The notes under the pieces were generated by a model. The model did no database searches. It was given only the letters and a program-made list of their open reading frames with translations, and was not told the origin of the DNA. Below are positions 9,943 to 18,749 of a stretch of 64,000 nt of DNA, one piece after another (within the stretch, counting starts at the first letter, position 1; each line of letters starts with the position of its first letter). The position numbers and the translations under genes were made by a program. The DNA lies in NCBI RefSeq assembly GCF_017912555.1, contig NZ_JAERSD010000015.1:47584-111583 (forward strand), read 5' to 3'. This DNA is from Bacillus sp. REN3 (GTDB lineage: Bacteria > Bacillota > Bacilli > Bacillales > Cytobacillaceae).

Positions 9943-10581
9943 ATGGCAAATGTTCATATATTCACGAAGCGGGAGGAAATAGCCAATGCAATCATCCACG
10001 GGGTAGGCGCCCTATTAAGTATCGCAGCACTTGTCTTCCTGATTGTGTTATCATCCCTGCACGGAACGGCCTGGCACGTCGTCAGCTTTACGCTATTCGG
10101 AGCAACCATGCTTCTCCTATACACATCCTCCACGCTCGTTCACGGCTTTCCTGCCGGCAAAGCAAAAGACATCTTTGAAATATTCGACCATTCATCCATC
10201 TATTTCTTCATCGCGGGCACTTACACACCATTCCTGTTCATTGCTATAAAAGGAACACTTGGGTGGACGCTATTCGGGATCGTCTGGGGACTCTCCATTG
10301 CAGGAACGGTCTTCAAATCCCTGTTCGTCAAACGCTTCCTGCATACATCAACAGCGCTATATGTCGTCATGGGCTGGCTGATGGTATTCGCGTGGAGGCC
10401 TTTAACCCAGAATGTATCACCAGAAGGGCTGCAATTCCTCGTGATAGGTGGAGTCCTTTATACACTAGGAGCCATCTTTTATGTATGGCGAGGATTTCAT
10501 TACCACCACGCCATCTGGCATCTGTTTGTCATCGCCGCTTCGGTTATGCACTTTTTTGCGGTGTTGACTTTGCTGCCTTGA
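9943..10581 (+). CDS. yplQ: hemolysin III family membrane protein (YplQ/TrhA type)
   Basis: A 212-residue, seven-helix integral membrane protein of the hemolysin III/PAQR family, with the expected full length. Family marks: N-terminal E-E-I-A-N-A-I-I-H-G-V-G, the second-helix S-S-T-L-V-H-G-F, D-H-S-S-I-Y-F-F-I-A-G-T-Y-T-P-F in helix 3, and the C-terminal H-H-A-I-W-H-L-F-V-I-A-A-S-V-M-H-F-F. The conserved Ser/Asp/His residues are those thought to bind zinc in PAQR-type hydrolases. It starts at ATG with AAAGGAG upstream, and a strong terminator follows. It stands alone. TrhA-type proteins have been linked to membrane energetics or lipid homeostasis; its role here is inferred only from family. 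Confidence 0.9.
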   Translation: MANVHIFTKREEIANAIIHGVGALLSIAALVFLIVLSSLHGTAWHVVSFTLFGATMLLLYTSSTLVHGFPAGKAKDIFEIFDHSSIYFFIAGTYTPFLFIAIKGTLGWTLFGIVWGLSIAGTVFKSLFVKRFLHTSTALYVVMGWLMVFAWRPLTQNVSPEGLQFLVIGGVLYTLGAIFYVWRGFHYHHAIWHLFVIAASVMHFFAVLTLLP

Positions 10582-10629
10582 AGGCCAGATGGTGTAGTAA
10601 CCTTAAACTAAATTTCTTCTCCGACAAAC

Positions 10630-10666
10630 GGGTGCGTCAATCCAAGAAGGATTACGCACCCTTTTT
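10630..10666 (+). terminator. terminator of hemolysin III gene
   Basis: GGGTGCGT arm with ACGCACCC arm plus inner pairing (AATCC/GGATT), then CTTTTTG, 50 bases after the stop codon. Confidence 0.85.
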
Positions 10667-10676
10667 GTGGAAATGA

Positions 10677-11420
10677 AAACCTCGGGCTATGCCCGGGTTT
10701 CCAAAAAGCTTTCAGCGTGGTAATAAAAAAACTTCCCCACGGTGCCAAAATATTTTTTGGTTCGCCAACTAAAAAAAAAAGCCCGGAGGAAGTCCTAAGT
10801 CTAAAGACAATAACAGTTTAGCACAACACACTACCTGAAATTGTAAGTATCACATTGTATTTGCCCCAAAGTACCGGAGACAGATCATTTATAAGAAGAT
10901 CAAACAGGAGATTGGGGAACTACTGCGCAAATTATGTGAAAGAAATGCTGTAGAAATAATTGAAGCAACCGCGTGTATGGATTACATTCATTTGTTAGTG
11001 AGTATACCGCCCAAATAAGTGTGTCCTCTTTTGTCGGTTACTTAAAAGGGGAAAGCAGTTTCATGATATTTGATCGGCACGTAAACCTGAAAAAAAGATA
11101 TGGAAATCAGAAATTCTGGTGTACAGCGTACAATGTCAAATACAACTGGAAGAAACATAAAGGTGATAGAAGAATATATTCGAAATCAAATACAAGGTGA
11201 TATAGTCGCAGAGCAGTTAACGATGATGGAATACATTGATCCTTTCACAGGAGAAGAAGTGAAGAAAAAGAAACGAAGTTAGAAGGGGAGAAGGCCTTTG
11301 AGGTCTGGCCAGTAGAAGTAGTACAATTGGCGAACCCTTCAGTAGCCCTTTAGGTTTTGGTCAGTAACAAAGGTTTTCAGCCGTAGAGAAACCCACCCGT
11401 TCTCTCACGGGTGGGTTTTA
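10677..11420 (+). mobile_element. degenerate IS200/IS605-type insertion sequence
   Basis: A hairpin at the left (AAACCTCGGGC-TAT-GCCCGGGTTT, 10677-10700), a broken Y1-transposase gene in the middle, and a strong hairpin at the right (AACCCACCCGT-TCTCTC-ACGGGTGGGTT, 11389-11420) fit the layout of a single-gene IS200 element, which uses subterminal hairpins instead of terminal inverted repeats. The exact ends are uncertain. The element is probably dead. Confidence 0.65.
10845..11281 (+). pseudogene. tnpA: IS200-family transposase TnpA remnant, two frameshifts
   Basis: Three frame segments join into a recognisable TnpA of the Y1 HUH type. The first has C-K-Y-H-I-V-F-A-P-K-Y-R-R-like sequence and K-I-K-Q-E-I-G-E-L-L-R-K-L-C-E-R. 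The second has I-S-V-S-S-F-V-G-Y-L-K-G-E-S-S and I-F-D-R-H. The third has K-V-I-E-E-Y-I-R-N-Q-I and E-Y-I-D-P-F-T-G. Single-base slips lie near 11015 (one A lost after CCCAAA) and near 11136 (one T gained). The metal-binding H-x-H place reads D-Y-I-H-L-L rather than D-H-V-H, so one of the two histidines is gone. It is inactive on both counts. Confidence 0.75.
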
Positions 11421-11710
11421 TTCCATTGTCGTAACGGTGAACAACGTAATGTAAGGACGGTGATACGTTTCCCTAAATGCAGATAGATATCGCAAAAAAT
11501 CTTTTCTGCATTTAAGGTTATAGTTGTTATTAATAATAATGTTTTTTGGACCATTGCTAAGCAACGATTTGGTCCTTTTGTTTTGTTAGACAATTTATAA
11601 CCTTAATATTATTAAAGGGTTTAAGCCCGTTTTTGTTGAATTTCTTAATAAATTAATATGGCAGAAATATTTAATAAGACGAAGTTAAAACAGCCGTTGA
11701 AAAGGTGATA

Positions 11711-12102
11711 TGAAAATGCCGATATTCCCAGATGCAATTGATTTCTTTCCTTATTTGAAACAGAACCGCAATTATTGGATTCCACATCAAACGACTTACC
11801 ATTTTATTTTAACGAAGCAACCTACTGTTTCTCGAATGGGAAGGAAGACTTTTTAGTTAAGCTGTCCCCTTCATATGGTGAAGTGAAGATACAAGTGAAA
11901 GAACTTCTTTCAAATAGATTGATATCTCTCTTGGAGCTAAAGCGGTAAAAGAAGTTTGAAATAACGGAAGATAGGAAGTACTGCAAAAGGGTGCTGCTTA
12001 CAATAGATATTGAGGATGCTGAGCAATCTGTTGAGATAGATTTTAAACCGTATTTTAAAAGATATTCAGGGAACATCTTACTCGCTAAGGTTAGGCAACC
12101 CC
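11711..12102 (+). pseudogene. decayed hypothetical gene
   Basis: From an ATG with AAAGGTGAT upstream, the frame reads K-M-P-I-F-P-D-A-I-D-F-F-P-Y-L-K-Q-N. The protein-like reading then shifts frame (N-D-L-P-F-Y-F-N-E-A-T-Y-C-F), breaks at a TAA near 11946, and goes on as V-L-L-T-I-D-I-E-D-A-E-Q-S-V-E-I-D-F up to the next ORF. The pieces look like one lost gene of about 130 codons. I do not know the family. It lies next to the IS200 remnant and upstream of the McrBC module. Confidence 0.4.
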
Positions 12103-12510
12103 TTGATCCTTAAGCCATTTAAGTTTAACAAAGAGAAGTGGTGTTCAAAGATCGGCATGAAAAAGTTCATTAGGGGATTAATCTTTAAAAAATATGATGA
12201 ATTTGCTTCGGAGATGGGCTTCCGAGATTGGAAGGCAGCCTATGACAATACTTTTTTTATATTCCATATTCCCGAAGATGCTCAATGGAATGCAACAGAG
12301 CTACCCAATAAGAGTTGGGCAGTATGGAATGATGAAGGTCAGCAGCCATATTCTTTCAAGGTTTTTACGACTTGGGAAGAAGCAATAAGCTTTTTACGTG
12401 ATTTATTTGAACAAGCAAAATATGAAGAACACTACTGGGAACCAGAAGGATATGAACCTGGAGAGAATGCATTTTTGAAACCACCTGATAAGAACAAAAA
12501 AGACGAATGA
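12103..12510 (+). CDS. hypothetical protein, 135 residues
   Basis: An open frame of 135 codons with soluble, acidic and aromatic-rich sequence: R-D-W-K-A-A-Y-D-N-T in the middle, a short helical segment T-T-W-E-E-A-I-S-F-L-R-D-L-F, and a charged tail. I do not recognise it. The TTG at 12103 has no convincing ribosome site, and an internal ATG at 12157 is an alternative. It follows directly on a decayed gene, so it may be the surviving end of a larger gene or a small immunity/antitoxin-like protein; neither can be shown. Confidence 0.5.
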   Translation: MILKPFKFNKEKWCSKIGMKKFIRGLIFKKYDEFASEMGFRDWKAAYDNTFFIFHIPEDAQWNATELPNKSWAVWNDEGQQPYSFKVFTTWEEAISFLRDLFEQAKYEEHYWEPEGYEPGENAFLKPPDKNKKDE

Positions 12511-12674
12511 GAATTTTGCTTCTGCTTAGTGGTTATTGCGAACAGGGCAGTTTAGTTGAACAGAACTTGATTAAGAAAAATTACGGTTAAACTAGAATCT
12601 ATAATTTAATGATATTTTTTAGGGAGGACTGTTTTTAAACTTTTCATTTGAAAACAATTCTAAAATACACAATG

Positions 12675-12703
12675 TTGGGTTAAATACCAAAGTGTAATAT
12701 AAT
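12675..12703 (+). promoter_or_regulatory. sigma-A promoter of the mcrB-mcrC operon
   Basis: TTGGGT, a 17-base spacer, then a perfect TATAAT. Transcription would begin about 30 bases before the mcrB ATG at 12743. Confidence 0.65.
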
Positions 12704-12742
12704 TACCATAAAGTATAAAAGTAGAATAGAAGCGGTGAGAAG

Positions 12743-15334
12743 ATGTTAAAACAGGTTAGAAGTTGGTCAAAAATAGATACCCTGGGAATGATAGCACGAA
12801 AAAAAGTTGACTGGTCTATATTTTTAAATGGCTCTCATATACCTATAGAATTTCATGTGGATTTTGAAGAAGCAAACAATGGTAAACATCTTAATCGTGG
12901 AGAAAGACAAAAGATTTATTTGAAAATTAGTGACAAAGAATATGAAGCACAATTAGTTAACGTGGATCGTAAGGAAATCGCCTCTGATTCTCTTCAATTA
13001 CGTTATGACCAAAATAAAGATTTAAAAGAGTTACTTTTAAATACTTTTGACTATTCCTACAACAGAATTAACAGTCATCGGTTAAGAAATGAGAAAAAAA
13101 CAATTGTTCTTCCAGATGAGGAAGCTGAATACATCGAGTTCTATAAGACAGAGAGACCATTTGTGTATAGAGTAGAATTTATAACTCGTGATGAAAAAGT
13201 GCTTGCTGAGCCTTTTAGGAAAATTTTTAAGACATATAATGTTGCTGAACAATCTTTCGATTTTGTCAATGAAACTTTACAAAAGCTTGGAGTCGATTCA
13301 AATAATGATGAAAGGTTTTCAGTAACATATAGAAAAGAGAGAAGCGGATTACATATTAATTTTTGTAGTTGGATAATATTAGGGTTTTACCGCTCTCAAG
13401 ATGGAAGATTTAAATATAGAATCCCTTTGTTTAAGAGTTATATTGAAACTCTAAGTGAACTTGATTATGAATCAAAGCAAGCATTTTTTAAAAGAAAAGA
13501 TGAAGGAATACAGGTATTTACTGTGATTTTTGATTATCAAAAAATTAAAGAAAATGAAGAAATCTGGAATGAGTTTCATCGTACGCTTGAGTTTATCAAA
13601 CAAAGATTTGAGAAGCAGTTTAAAACTCAATATAAAGAGAGTAACAATGCTCAACTAGCCAGAGCAATATTTGATAAAGAATATCGTGAGGAGCTTTTTA
13701 TTAAAGGTCTTGCTGTTCAGGAAATAAAATACTGGTGGGTTAACCAAGGGCAGACCTATAAACAAGAAAAAGAAGGGAGCTTTCTTTGGGCACCTCAAAA
13801 ATCGAAACAAGGTAGGCCACTACCACACCATGTTAATTTAGTAAATCCTCGACCTGGTGACATTGTATTTTGTTATTCAGCAAGAGAAATAAAATCTATC
13901 GGTGTAGTACAGGATACAGCTATCGAAGCACCAAAGCCTAATGAAATCTCTAATCACGAATGGCTGGAAGAAGGATACTTATTGAAACTAGATTATTTTG
14001 ACTTCATTCCTCCAATTGAGAAAGAAGAGATACCAGTAGAATGGAGACTAAAAGAAGGTGGTCCATTTGATGTTAATGGAAATCTGAAGCAGGGCTACTT
14101 TTTTTCTTTATCTAAGGAATTTGCTCAAAAACTTTTTAATCTTTTTGAAGAGAGATTTCCAGTGGAGGTAAAGTCTATATTGAATGAATATGAAAGTGCA
14201 GCTCAAAGTCTCCAAATAAGTGAAAAGAAACCAGTTTACTTGTCTGTTAAAGAATTAATCAACCATATAGATTCCTACATTAAAAGCAAAGGCTTTTATT
14301 ACCAAAAAGAAGAAGTAATCAATTTATTCTTGTCATTAAAAACTAAACCCTTCGTGATCATCTCCGGCATTTCAGGCACGGGTAAAACAAAGATTGTCCA
14401 GTGGTTTGCTGAAAGTGTGGGAGCGAATGAGGAGAATGGGCAATTCAGCTTGATTCCGATTCGTCCTGATTGGAATGATGGTTCGGATTTGCTGGGCTAT
14501 AAGGATATAAAGGGGGACTTCATAAGAGGACCATTAACTGAAGTCATTTTAAAAGCGAAGGAAAATCCGGATAAGCCTTATTTTGTGCTATTGGATGAAA
14601 TGAACCTGGCTCGGGTGGAGTATTATTTTAGCGATATTCTCAGCGTGATGGAGAGCCGGAAATGGAAGGATGGGCAAATGGTTTCTTCGCCACTTTTGAC
14701 GGAGGATATGCTTGGCGAGGAGATTACGTTGCCGAATAACCTTTATATGATCGGTACGGTCAATATGGATGAAACGACCCATCCTTTTAGCAAGAAGGTG
14801 TTGGACCGGGCTAATACGATTGAGTTTAATCGTGTTGATCTAGCTAACCTTGCGTTTTTGGCAGAGACCGATGAGGTTGAGCCAATCGCTATTTCCCAGC
14901 ATCAATTTGAGTCAAAATATCTTCACTTAAAAGATGTTTATCTTACTCATAAGGATGTCGTTGAGAGGGCCACTGCCGAACTGGTGAAGATCAATGGTGC
15001 TTTGCAGCTCCTGAATGCGCATGTGGGCTATCGGGTTCGGGATGAGATCTGTTTTTATCTGGCCTACAACGAAGAAGGAGACTTAATGCCTTTTGAGCAG
15101 GCGTTTGATCACTGCATTTTGCAAAAGATTTTACCGAGAGTGGCTGGCAGTGACATAAGAGTAGAGCAGTTGCTAAAGAGTCTGTACAGTCAGTTTGCAA
15201 ATAAGGATTACGCAGAAGGGCAAGACGACTACAATCTTAATCCCGAAGGTGCCATCTATCCATTAAGTGCTGCCAAGGTTGTTGAAATGCTCGGGAGGTT
15301 AAGAGATGGCTTTACTTCCTTCTGGATCTCGTGA
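12743..15334 (+). CDS. mcrB: McrB-like AAA+ GTPase with EVE domain (type IV restriction)
   Basis: Motor subunit of a McrBC-type modification-dependent restriction system, 863 residues. The N-terminal about 300 residues are of unknown fold and carry the expected specificity region. At about 327-465 an EVE-like reader module is visible (K-Y-W-W-V-N-Q-G-Q-T-Y-K-Q, then R-P-G-D-I-V-F-C-Y); EVE domains bind modified bases. The AAA+ domain follows, with Walker A G-I-S-G-T-G-K-T (about 541-548), Walker B F-V-L-L-D-E-M-N-L-A (about 613-622) and the McrB-type T-V-N-M-D-E-T-T (about 671). Codon use and GC rise from the N-terminal half (AT-rich) to the AAA half, suggesting a swapped specificity region. 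It overlaps mcrC by 29 bases, so the two are translationally coupled. Confidence 0.88.
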   Translation: MLKQVRSWSKIDTLGMIARKKVDWSIFLNGSHIPIEFHVDFEEANNGKHLNRGERQKIYLKISDKEYEAQLVNVDRKEIASDSLQLRYDQNKDLKELLLNTFDYSYNRINSHRLRNEKKTIVLPDEEAEYIEFYKTERPFVYRVEFITRDEKVLAEPFRKIFKTYNVAEQSFDFVNETLQKLGVDSNNDERFSVTYRKERSGLHINFCSWIILGFYRSQDGRFKYRIPLFKSYIETLSELDYESKQAFFKRKDEGIQVFTVIFDYQKIKENEEIWNEFHRTLEFIKQRFEKQFKTQYKESNNAQLARAIFDKEYREELFIKGLAVQEIKYWWVNQGQTYKQEKEGSFLWAPQKSKQGRPLPHHVNLVNPRPGDIVFCYSAREIKSIGVVQDTAIEAPKPNEISNHEWLEEGYLLKLDYFDFIPPIEKEEIPVEWRLKEGGPFDVNGNLKQGYFFSLSKEFAQKLFNLFEERFPVEVKSILNEYESAAQSLQISEKKPVYLSVKELINHIDSYIKSKGFYYQKEEVINLFLSLKTKPFVIISGISGTGKTKIVQWFAESVGANEENGQFSLIPIRPDWNDGSDLLGYKDIKGDFIRGPLTEVILKAKENPDKPYFVLLDEMNLARVEYYFSDILSVMESRKWKDGQMVSSPLLTEDMLGEEITLPNNLYMIGTVNMDETTHPFSKKVLDRANTIEFNRVDLANLAFLAETDEVEPIAISQHQFESKYLHLKDVYLTHKDVVERATAELVKINGALQLLNAHVGYRVRDEICFYLAYNEEGDLMPFEQAFDHCILQKILPRVAGSDIRVEQLLKSLYSQFANKDYAEGQDDYNLNPEGAIYPLSAAKVVEMLGRLRDGFTSFWIS

Positions 15335-17783
15335 GGATGTGGAACTGGTCAAGGTGGAAACGAGAGACCTCTCATTAGTGATCAAGGGGAAGCCATTCCA
15401 TGAACGATACGAGGGGCTGAAGCAATACAGGCTGATGGATCGCCATGATGTGATGGGTTTTACCGTATCTCCTAAAGGTATTGAAGATGTTTTGGTTTAT
15501 GATATTAGCCGGCAGCAATTATCCAAACCAGATGATTTCAGGCCCATCTTTTTCGAGAACGGTGTCTACCAGCTGATCGTGGTGCCTAAGAATAATATCG
15601 AGTTGTCTTTTTACCATGAATACCCGCTGTTAAGGCAGGCAGTTTCACCTGTTAAAATCGGAAACCAGGACATTCTGATGGGGAATCTTCAGTTTCAAAA
15701 TGAAGTTGGGTTTACCTCATTCGAGATCAGGTCTGGTACAGCCACATTATTGGAAGTTACTTTAGAGATTTTTCCGGTCAAGCTTGATTATAAAAACGAT
15801 TATCAAAAGTTGCTGGAAGAAGTAAATGATGAGATTTATAATCTGGCGTTCCATTTTATCCGTAAGACGTATTTGGGAGCCAGGCTTAAGCTGGAGGGGA
15901 ATCCATCAAAGGCTGAGTTTTACCGGCTAATCAGCGAGCATTTCAAGCATTTTTTACAGGCGGTTGCAAGAATAGAACAGCAGCCGCACCATCAATTGCA
16001 GAAAACATATGAACGAGCTAGAGGGGATCAGCTCAGTAAGCTTGATTCCACAAGCAGGAATTATTTAAGGAAACACGGCAGCCTCTTTGTGGATGTGCCG
16101 AACGGGATACAAGTTCAGAACCGACATGTCATGCCGATGGAAGGTTTGAAAATAAAGAAAGAGCTGACCTACGACACGCATGAAAATCGGTATGTTAAAT
16201 GGATGATGCAGCGAATCAAACATAAGTTGGAAGACTTATCAGGTGCCGTAAAAAACCAAAACATCAGGTTTCGGGAAAAGCCCGATCAAGAGCTTCTTGA
16301 TAAAATTGCAGCCATGATCCATCAATTGGACACTCGAATAAGGTCTTCTTTTTGGCGTGGTATTGGACGGCTTGACCGTTCGGTTATGAGCCTTGTTCTA
16401 CAGATGGCACCCGGCTACCGGGATGCTTTCCAGATCTATCTGACCGTCTCAAAAGGATTGATGCTTCAAGGAAAACTGTATCGTATGTCCGTAAAAGATG
16501 TTGCAACGCTTTATGAGTATTGGACCTTTTTAAAGCTGGGCCAGCTGCTGGACCGGAAATATACTCTCGTCAGCCAGGACATTGTCCAGGTGAACAGGGA
16601 AGGGTTATTCGTTAATCTCGAGGCCAATAAGATGGCGAAACGGGTGTATAGGCATCCAATCACCCATGAGGAAATCACCCTGGCTTATCAGAAAAAAGAA
16701 AGCGGCTTGCCAACGGTATCCCAGGTTCCAGATACGATGCTGAGTATTGAAAAGAAGGGCAAGGACTATCAATACCATTATATTTTTGATGCCAAGTACC
16801 GAATCGATTATGCACAGGCGGACAGCTATTATCAAAGAAGGTACAAAACTCCCGGACCGATGGAAGATGATATTAATACCATGCACCGCTACCGTGATTC
16901 GATTGTTGCAACAAATGGCGGACCGTACGAGCGCACAGCGTTTGGAGCCTATGTACTGTTTCCTTGGTTTGATGAAACAGAATATCAAAAGCATCCATTT
17001 TATGAAAGCATAGAAAAAGTAAACATCGGCGGCTTGCCATTTTTACCGAATGCCACAACTTTGGTAGAGCGGTTTGTAGAAAGGCTGATTGATAAAAGCC
17101 CTGAAGAAATCCAAGAGGAAGGAATTTTGCCTAGAGGAGCACTTGAAGAGTGGAAGTCGAGCCTTGATGAATATGTTCTGGTTGGACTTGTGCGGGGCGA
17201 ATCAGATTATCAGGAGTTCTTTAAAGGGCTATCCTATCGAATTCCTGCAGAGAATTTGAGAAAAGGCTGGCAGGAAGCAAAGTATGTAGCTTTATATGTA
17301 CCTGGCGGACAAACGGAGAAAAATGGCATACGCTTTTACGGAAAAATTCATGAGGTACAACCAGTCATGGCAGAAGGCAGAGAATACATCCAATTCCGTA
17401 TTCATGTCTGGCAGTCGCTGCAGCAAAGGATCGTTCCAGTGCATTACGGAATCGCCAATTATATGATGACCACATTGGATTTGTTGAAAGAAGCGAAGGA
17501 ACTGCCCGAGTTGTTTATGAAATCCACAGAGGAAATGACCATCTGGAGGATGCTGAGAAGGGTATCGGATCGAATTAAAGTGGATCTTGACTCTGAATTT
17601 TTGGATGAGGCAACAAGTGTTCATGAATACAATATTAAAGGGATCACTGCAAAGATAAATAAAAGCAGAAGGGAATTAACTTTTTTGAGAAGTGGTGGTT
17701 CCCCAGTAATCTTGCCAGTTCAGGAATTACAAAAAAACCCTTCAGGTGTGTTCAGAATCTTAGTGAAAATGTTGAGTGAATAA
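15306..17783 (+). CDS. mcrC: McrC-like DUF2357/PD-(D/E)XK nuclease
   Basis: Partner nuclease of the upstream McrB, 825 residues. The N-terminal half matches the DUF2357 layout that binds the McrB ring. The C-terminal half has a PD-(D/E)XK nuclease core: Pro475-Asp476, then Asp495-Ala-Lys497 in Y-I-F-D-A-K-Y-R, preceded by the Y-E-Y-W-T-F-L-K helix typical of the group. The chosen ATG lies inside the end of mcrB and is preceded by GGGAGG. An intrinsic terminator follows 1-2 bases after the stop, so mcrB-mcrC form a two-gene transcript. It is longer than E. coli McrC (about 350), as is usual for DUF2357 fusions. The restricted modification is unknown. Confidence 0.82.
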   Translation: MALLPSGSREDVELVKVETRDLSLVIKGKPFHERYEGLKQYRLMDRHDVMGFTVSPKGIEDVLVYDISRQQLSKPDDFRPIFFENGVYQLIVVPKNNIELSFYHEYPLLRQAVSPVKIGNQDILMGNLQFQNEVGFTSFEIRSGTATLLEVTLEIFPVKLDYKNDYQKLLEEVNDEIYNLAFHFIRKTYLGARLKLEGNPSKAEFYRLISEHFKHFLQAVARIEQQPHHQLQKTYERARGDQLSKLDSTSRNYLRKHGSLFVDVPNGIQVQNRHVMPMEGLKIKKELTYDTHENRYVKWMMQRIKHKLEDLSGAVKNQNIRFREKPDQELLDKIAAMIHQLDTRIRSSFWRGIGRLDRSVMSLVLQMAPGYRDAFQIYLTVSKGLMLQGKLYRMSVKDVATLYEYWTFLKLGQLLDRKYTLVSQDIVQVNREGLFVNLEANKMAKRVYRHPITHEEITLAYQKKESGLPTVSQVPDTMLSIEKKGKDYQYHYIFDAKYRIDYAQADSYYQRRYKTPGPMEDDINTMHRYRDSIVATNGGPYERTAFGAYVLFPWFDETEYQKHPFYESIEKVNIGGLPFLPNATTLVERFVERLIDKSPEEIQEEGILPRGALEEWKSSLDEYVLVGLVRGESDYQEFFKGLSYRIPAENLRKGWQEAKYVALYVPGGQTEKNGIRFYGKIHEVQPVMAEGREYIQFRIHVWQSLQQRIVPVHYGIANYMMTTLDLLKEAKELPELFMKSTEEMTIWRMLRRVSDRIKVDLDSEFLDEATSVHEYNIKGITAKINKSRRELTFLRSGGSPVILPVQELQKNPSGVFRILVKMLSE

Positions 17784-17784
17784 A

Positions 17785-17827
17785 AGGGGTACAGAATTTA
17801 TTGTTGTATGGATTCTGTCCTTTTTTT
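17785..17827 (+). terminator. terminator of mcrBC
   Basis: GGTACAGAAT and ATTCTGTCC arms (one mismatch) followed by seven T, directly after the mcrC stop. Confidence 0.8.
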
Positions 17828-18204
17828 AAGTGATTCCAAAAATTTGCAAAGTTATATGTATTATTCGACCTTAGTCTTGGCTCCTTTCTAAAGGAAATTA
17901 GAATGATAACTATCCTGTTCTAAAATGGTTAAGGTTGATCTGGCTAGCAAACGGTGATTATTGCATGTTAATGCTGTTTAAAAACGTCCATATATTGACG
18001 GTATTGTCTGTCCAGGGGTTGACGGATATAATGTCATTAATCACCCTGAAGAAAGGAGAAGACGCCTTCCATAATGTCGGCCATTACCAGTGGCACGACA
18101 GAAGACGTCCTTCAACCAATATGATTGTTGTAAATGATTATACCAGATAGATTTATAGAATTATATTGGGGAGGACTGACAAGCCTCCTCAGCTATCTTT
18201 AAAC

Positions 18205-18704
18205 GGCAATAAATCCGTCAAGTTTAGGACAAAATGAGCCGTCAGTTTCTGGACATTCTAGAGTGTCAAACGGAAAAATTTTGCTGAAAGCTTCTATGAA
18301 TACAGCCATTGATTTATACTACATTTGCCATGTTTTTGGCCCACTCCGGACAAGTTATTGTTCCACCTCAGTCATGCACAGGACCACCCTTCTATATAAT
18401 TGAGATGCACCTGCTGGTGCGCATCAATTATTTAGGCGGTTTTTTTGTGATTAAATATCGGGAAACCTTGAGGCTTCACGCCCAGGGGATTAGTCAAAGG
18501 GCCATTGCCTCAAGCCCTTCGAATTCCAGGACCACAATACGGGAAGTGGTTAAGAGAGCTGATGAACGTAACGTAAGTTGGCCATTAGAAGAAAACACTA
18601 CTGACCAGGTTTTACAAGAGTTGCTTTTTTCAGAGAAGCACACTTCAACGGATTTGGGATGGTGCCTGGTACAGATTCAGAAGAAATCAAACAACAAGTT
18701 TTAG
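18205..18704 (+). mobile_element. IS21-family scar with truncated istA
   Basis: The left part (18205-18300) contains repeated short motifs built on CCGTCAAGTTTAGGACAAAA and GAGCCGTCAGTTTCTGGACA, like the multiple terminal repeats of IS21 ends. It is followed by a hairpin around 18403-18426 (GATGCACC/GGTGCGCATC), then a GTG start at 18447 reading I-K-Y-R-E-T-L-R-L-H-A-Q-G-I-S-Q-R-A-I-A, the N-terminal helix-turn-helix of IstA. The frame stops after about 85 codons. The DDE domain and istB are absent, so only one end of the element survives. Confidence 0.65.
18447..18704 (+). pseudogene. istA: IstA transposase N-terminal fragment
   Basis: Only the DNA-binding N-terminus of an IS21 transposase remains: helix-turn-helix L-R-L-H-A-Q-G-I-S-Q-R-A-I-A followed by S-R-T-T-I-R-E-V-V-K-R-A and S-W-P-L-E-E-N-T-T-D. 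The usual protein is about 400-500 residues with a DDE core; here the sequence runs out at 18704, less than 50 bases before the next gene. Confidence 0.65.
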
Positions 18705-18749
18705 GATTATATCAGCTTATTAAATAGAGAAGAAGGAGAGCTGTTTTTC

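Noticed and set aside
17935..18150. A 71-codon frame between mcrC and the IS21 scar
   Set aside because: No ribosome site and no recognisable family; stretches in other frames look equally (un)convincing, so it is taken as decayed sequence.
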